A stretch of 53,959 nucleotides of DNA from Candidatus Woesearchaeota archaeon CG10_big_fil_rev_8_21_14_0_10_37_12 (GTDB taxonomy: Archaea; Nanobdellota; Nanobdellia; Woesearchaeales; ARS49): positions 1-53,959 of the forward strand of contig PCYA01000019.1 of assembly GCA_002762795.1 (NCBI GenBank), in the 5' to 3' direction. The position numbers were made by a program, and so were the translations under genes. Under the pieces are notes generated by a model. The model was not told the origin of the DNA. It saw only the letters and a program-made list of their open reading frames with translations, and searched no databases. Shown here one piece after another: positions 1 to 8,993 of this stretch (its first letter is position 1; each line of letters begins with the position of its first letter).

Positions 1-47
1 GTCTTACAAATTTTTGGCGCACCAAAAAGCTTTGCTTTTTTAGTGCT

Positions 48-81
48 TTGACTCAATTAAGATAGTTTTTCAAAGTTCCCT
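48..81 (+). repeat. Dispersed repeat, copy 1 (GATAGTTTTTCAAAGTTCCC type)
   Basis: The segment running through GATAGTTTTTCAAAGTTCCC is found again, inverted, at about 37437-37470, with similar flanking bases (TTGACT...ATT before the shared core). At the second site the core forms one arm of a perfect 12-bp inverted repeat. Here only one arm is visible. The first 100 bases hold no gene apart from this repeat and a short hairpin around 25-41 (AAAAAGC...GCTTTTT). Confidence 0.55.
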
Positions 82-100
82 CTAGCTTTAGGTCGCTGCA

Positions 101-958
101 CTAACGTTTGCGCCCTAAAACATCATAAAACACATCAAAAGGCGTTTGTCCTGTATGTGCAGGATAAAACTGTGCCCCTACTAAATCGCACACGTGCTTT
201 ATTCTCGCGTTATGTTCTTCAAGACTGTTCTGATATTTTCTTCTTGTAAATGCATTGATAAACGTGTGCAAAATACTGTTGCTCTCCATATCGCTTAACT
301 TAAAATCGCCTTCAATGTCAAGTTTGCTTTCCATCTTGTCAAGCACTTGAATCAACACAACCTGATGGTTCTTAAAGAAAAACAATGCTTTCTCAATATC
401 TTCAACAGGATACAGAAAATCACTAATCACAACCAAATAAGCTTTTGATTTTATTGCCTTGCTGTACTCTTTTAAACAAGAATAAATATTGTTTGATCCT
501 TTAGGCTTTTTATTATCTAAATAATTAATCACAGCTGCAATTTGAGTCATACCACGTTTTGGTTTGACAACCTCAACTTCATCAGAAAATAAACTTACAA
601 CAAAACGCTCATTATTTTTCAAAGCTAAATACGCAAAGCCAACAGCAATCATGCTCGCAAACTCAGATTTTTTAACATGCGTCCCAAAATTCATACTTGC
701 AGAAAAATCAACAAGCACATGAACTGTTAAATTGCGCTCTTCTTCAAAACGCTTAACAAACAATTTGTCAGTTCTTCCATACACTTTCCAATCAATAGTA
801 CGAAAATCCTCGCCAGGAGCATAAAGCACATGATCTTTGAAAATAAGACCTCTTCCTGTAGCGCTTGAAAATCGTTCGCCAACATAATTAGATGTGATTC
901 TTTTGTTAATGATCAAACTAAAATGATCCAGTTGGTGCAAAAAGTTTGTGTCTATCAT
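101..958 (-). CDS. DUF58-domain protein (VWA-like)
   Basis: This 285-residue protein has the DUF58 signature region around residues 48-75 (GEDFRTIDWKVYGRTDKLFV), followed by a VWA-type fold whose metal-site motif VDFSAS sits near residues 83-88. DUF58 proteins are almost always encoded beside MoxR ATPases and are thought to act with them in assembling or remodelling membrane or surface complexes. It is the last gene of the minus-strand run that includes moxR, which starts 28 bases upstream. No membrane segment is obvious, so it is probably cytosolic or peripheral. The length is usual for the family. The partner substrate is unknown. Confidence 0.88.
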   Translation of the reverse strand: MIDTNFLHQLDHFSLIINKRITSNYVGERFSSATGRGLIFKDHVLYAPGEDFRTIDWKVYGRTDKLFVKRFEEERNLTVHVLVDFSASMNFGTHVKKSEFASMIAVGFAYLALKNNERFVVSLFSDEVEVVKPKRGMTQIAAVINYLDNKKPKGSNNIYSCLKEYSKAIKSKAYLVVISDFLYPVEDIEKALFFFKNHQVVLIQVLDKMESKLDIEGDFKLSDMESNSILHTFINAFTRRKYQNSLEEHNARIKHVCDLVGAQFYPAHTGQTPFDVFYDVLGRKR

Positions 959-985
959 TTTTTAAGCAAAACAGTATTCAATAAC

Positions 986-1921
986 TTACCTCAATAGTTT
1001 TTTGATAACATCATCCATGTGCAAACCTTGACGTTCTGCTTCAAAACTTAAAATGATTCTGTGGCGCAAAATCGGAAGAGCCATTTCATTAATATCTGCT
1101 TTACTTACATACTTTCTGCCCTCAATAAGCGCTTTTGCCTTTGACGCAAGCACCAAACCAAGACTTGCACGGGGAGAAGCACCATACTCAATAAGATCAG
1201 ACTTTTTACGACTACTGGTTACAACCTCAACAGCATACTTCTTAATATCATTCGCAATAGGAATCTGCTTGGTCATGTTCTGCAAATAAAGTAAAGCATC
1301 AGTATTCAAAACTTTCTTTAACTTCACATCTTTTTTTGCTTCAGTAAAACGATTAACAATTTCCAATTCTTCATCAAACGTAGGATAATCAACCTTAATC
1401 TTTAACAAGAAACGGTCTGCCTGAGCCTCTGGCAATTGATACGTTCCTTCCTGCTCAATCGGATTCTGCGTAGCAAGAACAAAAAAAGGCTCATCCAACT
1501 TAAAGGTATTCGTACCAACAGTAACTTGCTTCTCCTGCATTGCTTCTAACAACGCAGACTGTGTTTTAGGAGTAGCTCTGTTAATTTCATCTGCTAAGAC
1601 AATATTTGCAAAAATAGGACCTGGCTGAAATTTAAAGTTACGTTTTCCTGCAGATGTTTCTTCAATAATATAAGTTCCTGTAATGTCTGAGGGCATCAAA
1701 TCAGGAGTGTGCTGAATACGAGAAAACTTAAGATCAAGAAGCTCAGACATTGTTCTAACAGCCAAAGTTTTTGCAACACCCGGATAACCTTCCAGCAAAG
1801 CATGAGAATCCGCAAGCATAGCAACAACAATCTGCTTCATCATTGCATTCTGGCCAACAATTACCTTTCCAGATTCAGCAAACAAAAAATCAAATGTTTT
1901 CTTGATATCTTCAAGCTTCAT
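986..1921 (-). CDS. moxR: MoxR-family AAA+ ATPase
   Basis: This 311-residue ATPase shows the MoxR layout: Walker A GYPGVAKT (about residues 45-52), Walker B VLADEINR (about 112-119), a sensor-1 region with ATQNP, and an AAA lid at the C terminus. MoxR ATPases are chaperone-like machines that act with VWA-domain proteins; the adjacent DUF58 gene and the upstream VWA genes fit that. The ATG at 1921 is preceded by AGGTG at 1927-1931, a good ribosome binding site, and by a TATA-like box at 1957-1968, so the gene may have its own transcript as well as operon read-through. Confidence 0.93.
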   Translation of the reverse strand: MKLEDIKKTFDFLFAESGKVIVGQNAMMKQIVVAMLADSHALLEGYPGVAKTLAVRTMSELLDLKFSRIQHTPDLMPSDITGTYIIEETSAGKRNFKFQPGPIFANIVLADEINRATPKTQSALLEAMQEKQVTVGTNTFKLDEPFFVLATQNPIEQEGTYQLPEAQADRFLLKIKVDYPTFDEELEIVNRFTEAKKDVKLKKVLNTDALLYLQNMTKQIPIANDIKKYAVEVVTSSRKKSDLIEYGASPRASLGLVLASKAKALIEGRKYVSKADINEMALPILRHRIILSFEAERQGLHMDDVIKKLLR

Positions 1922-1956
1922 AGACTCACCTTTTATGGCACTTGTTGGTTTGTTCA

Positions 1957-1968
1957 GGTATTTAAAAC
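1957..1968 (-). promoter_or_regulatory. Putative moxR promoter TATA box
   Basis: On the minus strand this reads GTTTTAAATACC. It lies about 40 bases before the moxR start codon, giving a predicted leader of roughly 15 bases that contains the AGGTG ribosome binding site. Confidence 0.45.
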
Positions 1969-2059
1969 ATGCGGTAAGAAAGGTTGAAAGCGGGAAGTAA
2001 GAAATGATATGAAAAGTAGTTTCATAATCTTTAAATAAAGCAATAGATTAAAATAAAAT

Positions 2060-2157
2060 GCGGCCAAGCAGGGATTACTCTGAAATTGAAAATTTCTGAG
2101 TTGCCAAAAATTGCAAAGCGATTTTTTAGCATGAACCCTGATGACCTGGCCGGTCGC
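2060..2157. ncRNA. Candidate structured RNA (three-way junction)
   Basis: This gene-free stretch folds on paper into three stems. P1 pairs GCGGCCA/CAGGG (2060-2073) with CCCTG (2136-2140), TGGC (2147-2150) and CGC (2155-2157), with internal bulges. P2 is the hairpin ACTCTGAAATT / AATTTCTGAGT with a GAA loop. P3 is GC-AAAAAT-GC / GC-ATTTTT-GC with an AAA loop. A TATA-like box CTTTAAATAAAG (2029-2040) ends about 20 bases before 2060, which supports a plus-strand transcript; the T-rich tail after the stem on the minus strand instead suits a minus-strand 3' end or terminator. It does not match tRNA, SRP RNA or RNase P RNA features that I know. The orientation is unresolved. Confidence 0.4.
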
Positions 2158-2173
2158 TGGTTATCTCACCATC

Positions 2174-2971
2174 TTAAGACTTCGTAATCTCCCTAAAATA
2201 ATTCTTAACAATCTTCTGATACTCTTTAGGAATGTCTTCCTCATAACTTGCATCAGAACTTGCTTTAATTTCCAAAGGAGGTACGGATTTATCAAATGAT
2301 ATTGTTCGAGGGTCATTTACTTGACCAATAACAACATCACTGTTAGATCTGCTAATTTCCAAATCAAGTTGTTGCTGGCCAAGTTCTGCAATGCTTTCAT
2401 CACCTAAAATTTCACTTAAATTCTGAGATTCTTCAAACTCAAGAAGTTCTTCATTAATATCATACTCTTGAAACCCTTTGAATTCTTTAAGCTCATCAAC
2501 AACTTTGCTGAAGTCAAGAAACTGCACATTGAATGCTGCTGCACCAATAATAATAAAAGAAACAAGAGCCATCACTGCAATTTCTCTTGTTAATTTGCCA
2601 AACTCAATAAAAGAAGATGTTTTAATTTCTTTCATATTTTTCAAAACTTCATCACGCAAAGCGTTTACGATTTCATTATCATGATGTAAACTATCAGCGA
2701 CAGTAATTAATTGCTCTCGTAACGCAGGTGTTTTCTCTTCAATTTTAGAAAATTTGACTTCTTTTAAATTTCCTCGAAGGTGAATTGCGGCATAAACAAT
2801 CGTTGCAAGAACTGCCCACCAAACAGGAAACGCAAATAAAATACAAATAAGCACTAAAATCAAAAACATTACAAGAATATCAATAATACTATTGAACAAA
2901 ACAACCTGTAAAACAGCTTTTCTAGTTTCCTCCAATGCTTTTACAATATCTTTCATGCTGGGCACGTACAT
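2174..2971 (-). CDS. Uncharacterised membrane protein of the VWA/MoxR operon
   Basis: I do not recognise this 265-residue protein. It has a long hydrophobic stretch at about residues 18-64, probably two membrane passes, and another at about 129-152. The middle section is charged and helical and the C-terminal third is acidic and polar (residues about 155-265). It overlaps the coiled-coil gene upstream by 19 bases, so the two are translationally linked, and it lies between the VWA genes and moxR. A role as a membrane adaptor of the MoxR/VWA system is inference from position only. An alternative start is the in-frame ATG at residue 6. Confidence 0.75.
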   Translation of the reverse strand: MYVPSMKDIVKALEETRKAVLQVVLFNSIIDILVMFLILVLICILFAFPVWWAVLATIVYAAIHLRGNLKEVKFSKIEEKTPALREQLITVADSLHHDNEIVNALRDEVLKNMKEIKTSSFIEFGKLTREIAVMALVSFIIIGAAAFNVQFLDFSKVVDELKEFKGFQEYDINEELLEFEESQNLSEILGDESIAELGQQQLDLEISRSNSDVVIGQVNDPRTISFDKSVPPLEIKASSDASYEEDIPKEYQKIVKNYFREITKS

Positions 2972-3477
2972 TGCGCTTTATCATCTAAGCACTCGTCAAG
3001 ATCATCTTCAGCTTTTTCTCTTTTTCTTTCACAAGTATCAAGCTGATCTTTCAAATCATCATTTTCCTGAGTAAGAACATTGATAGTGTCTCGCTTAGCT
3101 TCAATTTCAGACTGTGCAGAACGCAACAAAGACTCAGTATTGTCAAGCTCATTCTCTAAAGATTGCTTTGATGATTCTAACCTTTCTTTGTCTTGAGATA
3201 ATTGTTCATTTGTACTACGAACTTCTGTAAACCGCTCGCCAAGCTCTTCTTCACGCTCAGCTTTAACACTTAACTCGCTTTTAGTCTGACCAAGCAATGT
3301 GCGTTGTTGCTCCAACTCTTCAGAAACTTTTCTTAATTGCTCGAGTTTAGTGTCGTATTCTTTGTTGATGTCTTCAAAATTCATCTGGAAAAAAACAGTA
3401 GCGCCAACAAGAGCCACTGCACTCAGCACTATTAAGAACAAAAGTACAATGTTTGCGTTTTTTGTTATAAAGCTCAT
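2953..3477 (-). CDS. Membrane-anchored coiled-coil protein
   Basis: This 174-residue protein has one N-terminal membrane segment (about residues 10-30) followed by about 120 residues of Glu/Lys/Gln-rich heptad sequence, a clear coiled coil, and it ends in a short Cys-rich tail (CDDKAQCTCPA preceded by further Cys). No enzyme motif is visible. The C-terminal Cys cluster could form disulfides or bind metal. It is translated with the downstream 265-residue membrane protein through a 19-base overlap and belongs to the VWA/MoxR operon. Function unknown. Confidence 0.75.
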   Translation of the reverse strand: MSFITKNANIVLLFLIVLSAVALVGATVFFQMNFEDINKEYDTKLEQLRKVSEELEQQRTLLGQTKSELSVKAEREEELGERFTEVRSTNEQLSQDKERLESSKQSLENELDNTESLLRSAQSEIEAKRDTINVLTQENDDLKDQLDTCERKREKAEDDLDECLDDKAQCTCPA

Positions 3478-3548
3478 TGTTAGTTTAAATTATACAGTAA
3501 ACAGTTTACAGCAACCATTGTTTATTTCATACTTTTACTGCTTACTTC

Positions 3549-5933
3549 TTATTGCTTCCTAATCAGTCTCCTTATAAATATTTCTCCCAACAACAAAATA
3601 ATAGCCAAAATAACAAACGGCTCACGAACATACTGCCTCCCTGTAATAAGCCTCTTCGCCTTTGTTTTTGCGTGATCTACAATAGCATCAATATCTTTCA
3701 CATTAAACATCTTGCCGCCACTGGAAGCAACAACATCCGGCAAATCAACACTTACTCCAACTTTTGAAAACTCAGATTCATGATTTACAGCAAACTCAAC
3801 ACCGGCAACCTTCTGGAAACCAACAGCATCAGAGATAACACTTGCAACATAAGTATTATCATCAGCTTCATAAAATGCAACACCTTCTGCTGTCGGAGGA
3901 ATGCTGCTTCGCACAGTTATCTCAGTTGCTTCACCTATTCTTGTATCGCTCGCATCCAATATTGCAGTATTTTTTCTTTCAGGATCACCAACAACCCAGC
4001 TTAATGTGCGAGTAATAATTCTTGAATTCGCCTCACTAAGCAAAGAGCCAGCCCAAGAAGATCCATCATCAACAGAAAATGCAGCAACACGACCAAGACC
4101 CAAACGCCAAACTGTTAACACCGGTTCTCCAGTAGATGTTGTTGCAAGCAAACGCGCAGCAGACTTCGGAGAAACCTGATTAAAACCATACAATGTTGCA
4201 TCAGGCTCAAAATCAGCAGTGATAAAATGATTCTTGTTCAAAACAACAAGATTCATTCTGCCTGATTCAACTTCACGCTCATCAACAGGACCAAACAAAA
4301 TGTTGAGCCTGCTTTCCTCAGTTGCACGGAAATAAATACCGTTCGTCAAATCAGCAATATTAATCATAAACGCCTCATCAGTACTTGGACCAACACCAAC
4401 ACTGTAAATTCTCACACCAGAATTTGATGCAAACTTCGCTGCTTCAATTGCCTGCGCACTACCTTGCGTTTTACCATCAGACAAAATAACAACATTCTTG
4501 CTACCACCAACAGTATTAAGCACGCCAACAGCCTTCATAATGCCAGCAGCAACATTTGTGCCACCTCCCCATTTAAGACGAGCAATAAGACCTTCAACAT
4601 CCTTTTTTGAAAACATAGGGCTGGGCTCACTCAACAAATAAGCATCTGTATTAAATGCAATAATTGCAACACGAGTATCTGGTTTTACGTTTCTCATAAT
4701 ATCAAGCGTTGCAGCCTTTGAAAAATCAGCAGTGCTTGCAAAACGACCAAATGGCGAACCCTGAGAACCGCTAATATCAATAACAATCGCAATAGCAGTA
4801 TCGCCTTCCTCCCGCTCAGGAGATCCAACAACAACCGGCAGCATAGACTCAAATAAAGAATTACGATAATCGCCATGTTCATAACTTCCCTGACCACCAA
4901 AAACAACAAGACCATTGCCATCAGCAACAAAATCATTCAGCACATCAGACATCCTATCAAGCGGGCCAACAGGCATATCATTCACAACAACAGCATAATA
5001 ATCCCCCAAATCATCAGGAATCTCAGTAGAAATATCAACTAAATACACTTGCTTCAACAATTCATCCATTGGAGAAGACTTTTGTGTGAGCAACAAAATT
5101 TTTGGTTGATCAACAACACGAACAGTTTTGTAAAATTTATTATTCTGATCAAAAAAATCCTGCACGTTAACTTCAGCAATAATGCGATGAACGCCTTTTG
5201 TTAATGTTCTTTTAAACTGGATAGCAGCATCACTTGTTGTTTGGTCGTAAATTATTTCTCCGTCCAGAGTAACACGAACAGGAATCGCACCAACACTACC
5301 TGTCTTGCTCAACACAACAGTGAATGTGTTCTCTGTATCCACCAATGTTTTACCAGGACCAAAAACCTCAATACCAACATCATTTTTTATCGGACTTAAT
5401 TTAATCGCGTTCACAGACGCGTTAATTTTTGCAGCAAATAATGCAACATCTCCCAAACTCGCACCAGCATTCGCATTACCGTCGGACAACAACAAAACAC
5501 TACTGTGCGGTTCAAGACTATTAAGAATAGAATCCCCAATATTTGATGTTGTACCAGAACCAATAAACCGCACTTCAGTATTCACCTTTCTTTGCAGCGC
5601 AGAAACAAGCTGCTGAGAATAATCATCAAAAACAGCCATAGAAGAACTATTATCGATTAAAACATGCACAACAGGATCGCCTTCCAAAAACTTTTCACGT
5701 TCAACAAAAGGAGAAGCAATCGCGATTAACAATAAAATAATAATCAACGCACGAGTTACATACATCCATTTGCGAACACGCCTTTTCTGCTGTTTAACTT
5801 CAAGCTCTTCATTTGCAACCCATGATTTTCTTGCAATCAAAAACCAAATGAGCAATATAAGAGGAATTGCAGCCAATAATGCCAAAGGGTATTCCATTAC
5901 ACTATATGCCCAACGAATAAGCTCAGTAATCAT
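3549..5933 (-). CDS. Membrane protein with two VWA domains (BatA/BatB-like)
   Basis: At 794 residues this is the largest gene of the operon. Two N-terminal membrane segments (about residues 12-33 and 58-78) lead to a first VWA domain with VLIDNSSSM (about 87-95), a flavodoxin/GATase-like middle region (about 275-370), then a second VWA domain with a complete metal site: DISGS near 385, the GGGTN threonine loop near 455 and LSDGKT near 483. A membrane helix and basic tail close the protein. VWA proteins of this layout work with MoxR ATPases. Its ATG overlaps the stop of the upstream 601-residue gene by 4 bases (5930-5933), showing translational coupling. Confidence 0.88.
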   Translation of the reverse strand: MITELIRWAYSVMEYPLALLAAIPLILLIWFLIARKSWVANEELEVKQQKRRVRKWMYVTRALIIILLLIAIASPFVEREKFLEGDPVVHVLIDNSSSMAVFDDYSQQLVSALQRKVNTEVRFIGSGTTSNIGDSILNSLEPHSSVLLLSDGNANAGASLGDVALFAAKINASVNAIKLSPIKNDVGIEVFGPGKTLVDTENTFTVVLSKTGSVGAIPVRVTLDGEIIYDQTTSDAAIQFKRTLTKGVHRIIAEVNVQDFFDQNNKFYKTVRVVDQPKILLLTQKSSPMDELLKQVYLVDISTEIPDDLGDYYAVVVNDMPVGPLDRMSDVLNDFVADGNGLVVFGGQGSYEHGDYRNSLFESMLPVVVGSPEREEGDTAIAIVIDISGSQGSPFGRFASTADFSKAATLDIMRNVKPDTRVAIIAFNTDAYLLSEPSPMFSKKDVEGLIARLKWGGGTNVAAGIMKAVGVLNTVGGSKNVVILSDGKTQGSAQAIEAAKFASNSGVRIYSVGVGPSTDEAFMINIADLTNGIYFRATEESRLNILFGPVDEREVESGRMNLVVLNKNHFITADFEPDATLYGFNQVSPKSAARLLATTSTGEPVLTVWRLGLGRVAAFSVDDGSSWAGSLLSEANSRIITRTLSWVVGDPERKNTAILDASDTRIGEATEITVRSSIPPTAEGVAFYEADDNTYVASVISDAVGFQKVAGVEFAVNHESEFSKVGVSVDLPDVVASSGGKMFNVKDIDAIVDHAKTKAKRLITGRQYVREPFVILAIILLLGEIFIRRLIRKQ

Positions 5934-7735
5934 AAGTCACCCCTCCACTTCAACAAAATAACTTCAAGGAATAAAAACGCAAGTGCAAACGCAAGCAAAA
6001 AAACATCCCATTCAAAAGTTCTTGTTTCCTTAACAGGACGCAACTCATATTCTGTTGCAGCAGCACCAACTTGCACTTCAAGATTCACATTTGACTCAAG
6101 CTCATTAACAAGATTCACCGCAATAACACGATCTTCGAACTCATAAACACCAACTTCATCCAATACCAATGCTGCACGACGAATATTTTTTGAAGGAGTT
6201 TTCACAAGCTGTTCCTTTTCCAAAAGCAATGTTTCACCAGTTTCGAAATTAAGGCTTCTTACATCAAGCTGACCAGTAACAAACTTGATTAATTCAGTCC
6301 AGAAAATAGGATAATCAGGAGAAAACTTGAACTCTGACTCTTCAGGAATACCGTAATACATGATTTTGCCTGCACCAACCTGCTTTAATGTTAACACAGG
6401 ATTTTCACCAACAGAAGCAATAACTGCCTGATCGCCAATAAGCTCACCAGACCAACTAGATTGAACTTCTCCGAAATCAACATTTTTTGTAAAACGTGCA
6501 CCTTGCTCAACAGAAACCAAGCCACCATGGCCTTTCTCAGACAAAGTAATTGGCAAAACTCCCTGATAATTAATCTTTTTTGAATCTTCCTGAATTGCTG
6601 CAATAACAGTTGCCCCACGCTCAGCACTTACTAACAAATCCTCAAACGTGCCAGGAAGCAACTCTCTTGAATTAACATTACTAACAATAATAACATCAAA
6701 ACCATCAGGATCTACAATTGGAGGCTGCTGAACAACAACTTCCGATTCACCAGACGCTCTTAACGCGTTTGTCAAAAAAACACTCTCATTATTCGTTATC
6801 ACCAAAATTTTTGAACGACCACTTTTTGGAGCACTAACAAAAGCAGTATTATCTATTAAAAAATCATCCTTCACAGGCAAAGAAATTTTTGTAACTCCTG
6901 GTGGTGTTGCAAACGCAAAACTCTCAACAGAACCAGGAGGAATTTCTAAGCTTGTCTGATGCGAACCAGCAACAAGCGGAATGTTTTGTTTGCTATTCAT
7001 ATAATTTTTAACATACACAACAGTCTGCGTAGGATCAACATCAAGATTTACAATCCCTACATTGCGCTTATTGCTTGAACCAATCTCAATAAAGTCAACA
7101 ACAAGACCTTTACTCTCAACAACAGATTTTGCAACTTGTGGAAGTTGTCCAGCAGTATTGATAAAATCGCTCAGTACTACAACTCTTCCTTCACTTCCCA
7201 GTGTTTCACCTGCAAGAATAATAGCCTCACCAATACGCGAAGGAGTTTCCCTAGGCTGCAAACTGTTCAGAAACTTCAGTGCTTCTCTTTGCCCAGCATC
7301 CTTCAACGCGATAAAAGGAACATCTTTAGCAAGAATAACTGTGTTCTTTGCTCCCAGAAAATCTTTTGCCTTTGAAACTGCAATGTTGAATCTGGTAGTT
7401 CCGCCTTCATTTACCTGCGAACTTGCACTTACATCAATCACTAAAACAGTGTGCGCAGCAGTAACATCATGCTGATAAGATGTGTAAACTCCTGCAAAAG
7501 ATAACGCCAACGCAGCAACACACAACAATTGAATTAAAAACAACCAATCCCTTGTTAAAGTTCTCAAAAAACTTGTCAAACGCTTCGATCCTGTTGATTT
7601 CATAAAGAACATCAAACTGGGAATGGCCATGTGCTTTGGTTTAGGACGAACAAGATATAAAATTATCAATGGAACTAATGCAAGAAGAGCCCACAGTCCT
7701 CCAGGATTGCCTACACTAAAAGGAAAAGACACCAT
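5930..7735 (-). CDS. BatA N-terminal domain / VWA membrane protein
   Basis: This 601-residue protein begins with the BatA-type N-terminal region: a helix near residues 12-27, the basic RPKPKHMAIPSL segment, then a second helix near 62-85. A VWA domain follows with VIDVSAS (about 97-103). Residues about 300-480 resemble the GATase/flavodoxin-like region also found in the downstream VWA protein. It ends with a membrane helix and WRGDL. It is the first gene of the tightly packed operon and has a symmetric TATA-like box 27-39 bases upstream of its ATG. The two large proteins share a layout and are probably distant paralogues. Confidence 0.87.
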   Translation of the reverse strand: MVSFPFSVGNPGGLWALLALVPLIILYLVRPKPKHMAIPSLMFFMKSTGSKRLTSFLRTLTRDWLFLIQLLCVAALALSFAGVYTSYQHDVTAAHTVLVIDVSASSQVNEGGTTRFNIAVSKAKDFLGAKNTVILAKDVPFIALKDAGQREALKFLNSLQPRETPSRIGEAIILAGETLGSEGRVVVLSDFINTAGQLPQVAKSVVESKGLVVDFIEIGSSNKRNVGIVNLDVDPTQTVVYVKNYMNSKQNIPLVAGSHQTSLEIPPGSVESFAFATPPGVTKISLPVKDDFLIDNTAFVSAPKSGRSKILVITNNESVFLTNALRASGESEVVVQQPPIVDPDGFDVIIVSNVNSRELLPGTFEDLLVSAERGATVIAAIQEDSKKINYQGVLPITLSEKGHGGLVSVEQGARFTKNVDFGEVQSSWSGELIGDQAVIASVGENPVLTLKQVGAGKIMYYGIPEESEFKFSPDYPIFWTELIKFVTGQLDVRSLNFETGETLLLEKEQLVKTPSKNIRRAALVLDEVGVYEFEDRVIAVNLVNELESNVNLEVQVGAAATEYELRPVKETRTFEWDVFLLAFALAFLFLEVILLKWRGDL

Positions 7736-7761
7736 GTTTTTTCAGAGGATTAGGAAGCCTG

Positions 7762-7774
7762 TTTATTTAAATAA
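7762..7774 (-). promoter_or_regulatory. TATA box of the VWA/MoxR operon
   Basis: The perfect palindrome TTATTTAAATAA is centred about 33 bases before the ATG at 7735, the distance expected for an archaeal TATA box with a very short leader. Being symmetric it could also fire outward, but on the plus strand it would run antisense into the Cys-rich surface gene. Confidence 0.6.
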
Positions 7775-7823
7775 CTTATGATGATTTGTCCCAAAAAATT
7801 CCATCATTGCAAGCAGCAACATC

Positions 7824-8993
7824 TCATAATAAGTCAAGAAACCAAGAAAAAAAACGCTCTGCAATGCTACGACGCCTTTCAACAATCTGAACAACTCCCT
7901 GAGGTGCAGGAACTTGCACTTCAGCAAGATACGAAATACAACTGCACTCACGGCAAACATACTCATCAGGACAATCAATTGTTCTTTCACATTCTTCTCC
8001 CACATCAATCAAATCATTGCCACAAATTGCTTCTGGCAGAGGCACGCAAACACATGAATTGCATTTTTCATCAAGACTACAATCACCATTTGTCTCGCAC
8101 TGCTCGCCTTCTTCCAACAAGAAATTTCCACAAACAATACCCTGAACTTCACAATACGTACAGTCGTATGCACAAATTCCTGCCTGCTCATTTTCTGCAC
8201 ACAAACTTCCAGGAGGATCGCAACCCTCACCAGGATCAAGAACTTTGTTCCCACATAGCGGTTGCACTAACTGATTCTGCAATTCCTGGAATGTGCCTGG
8301 TTCCAAAGAAACATACACTTTTGCAGTTGCACTGCTGCTTGTACTGTCATAGTATCCATAATTTGTATCATAATACTGCTGAGCTGGTTCTCCTGGAAGA
8401 GCAATAGTTAATTCATCTGCATCGGATTTTCTTTTCAATTCAAACTCTATGCCATACAAAGTAACACCTTTGCGAATGCCACCAGGATAACTAAATAACT
8501 GAAAGACTGTTCCCTGAGGAGACGTAATATCTAAATCAACAGTTGTGTCAAAAAGCACACTGAACTGCGTTGTTTCATCGCCATTTTTTTCAGTCAACAA
8601 ACGTTCAGGAGTCACAATACTTATAAGAAATTCAGGTCCAAAATCAATATAACTTCCATCAGGCAAATTAAATATTGCCTCACCACTGCCAGGATGCCCG
8701 TCATTATTTAAATCCATAATCAGCGTATCGCTACTTATAAAAAAAGTGTACGTTCCCTGATCCAGCGTCAACACGCCTTCTTCAGTATCAGGGTCAAAAC
8801 TCGCAATATATGTGCCACCAAGAAGATCCTCAAAATACACTTTATTGTTAACAAAATCAATATCATCATACCTTAAAATTCTGGACACTCCTTTAAAATC
8901 ACGATCATTAACTAAAAAGTAATCATCTAAAATTATGCTGTCAGACTCGTCAAACACAAAATTTCTATTATTGTTACCATACTCAGTATCCAT
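7824..8993 (-). CDS. Cys-rich surface protein, C-terminal part (apparent frameshift partner)
   Basis: This 389-codon frame continues the protein encoded at 8933-9925. Residues about 95-105 contain DLNNDGHPGSGE, a calcium-loop-like sequence. From about residue 245 onward come three Cys-rich repeats beginning CGN (CGNKVLDPGEGCD, CGNFLLEEGEQCE, CGNDLIDVGEECE), the DUF4215-type pattern common in secreted proteins. The tail is a basic patch followed by a hydrophobic end (SWFLDLL). The frame is also open upstream of its ATG to about 9027, reading NYDLYEIPLAQ, which looks like natural protein; this suggests it is not an independent gene but the second half of a longer protein. Confidence 0.7.
   Translation of the reverse strand: MDTEYGNNNRNFVFDESDSIILDDYFLVNDRDFKGVSRILRYDDIDFVNNKVYFEDLLGGTYIASFDPDTEEGVLTLDQGTYTFFISSDTLIMDLNNDGHPGSGEAIFNLPDGSYIDFGPEFLISIVTPERLLTEKNGDETTQFSVLFDTTVDLDITSPQGTVFQLFSYPGGIRKGVTLYGIEFELKRKSDADELTIALPGEPAQQYYDTNYGYYDSTSSSATAKVYVSLEPGTFQELQNQLVQPLCGNKVLDPGEGCDPPGSLCAENEQAGICAYDCTYCEVQGIVCGNFLLEEGEQCETNGDCSLDEKCNSCVCVPLPEAICGNDLIDVGEECERTIDCPDEYVCRECSCISYLAEVQVPAPQGVVQIVERRRSIAERFFSWFLDLL

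Noticed and set aside
2060-2157. tRNA with intron, hammerhead ribozyme or box C/D guide in the structured region
   Set aside because: CTGATGA is present but the GAAA core and stems of a hammerhead are not. No T-arm or D-arm consensus is found on either strand, and no D box follows the C-like box.
7778-8407. Antisense open frame of about 209 codons
   Set aside because: It is His/Gln/Leu-rich, lies opposite the Cys-rich repeats of a convincing surface protein and lacks a promoter or ribosome binding site.
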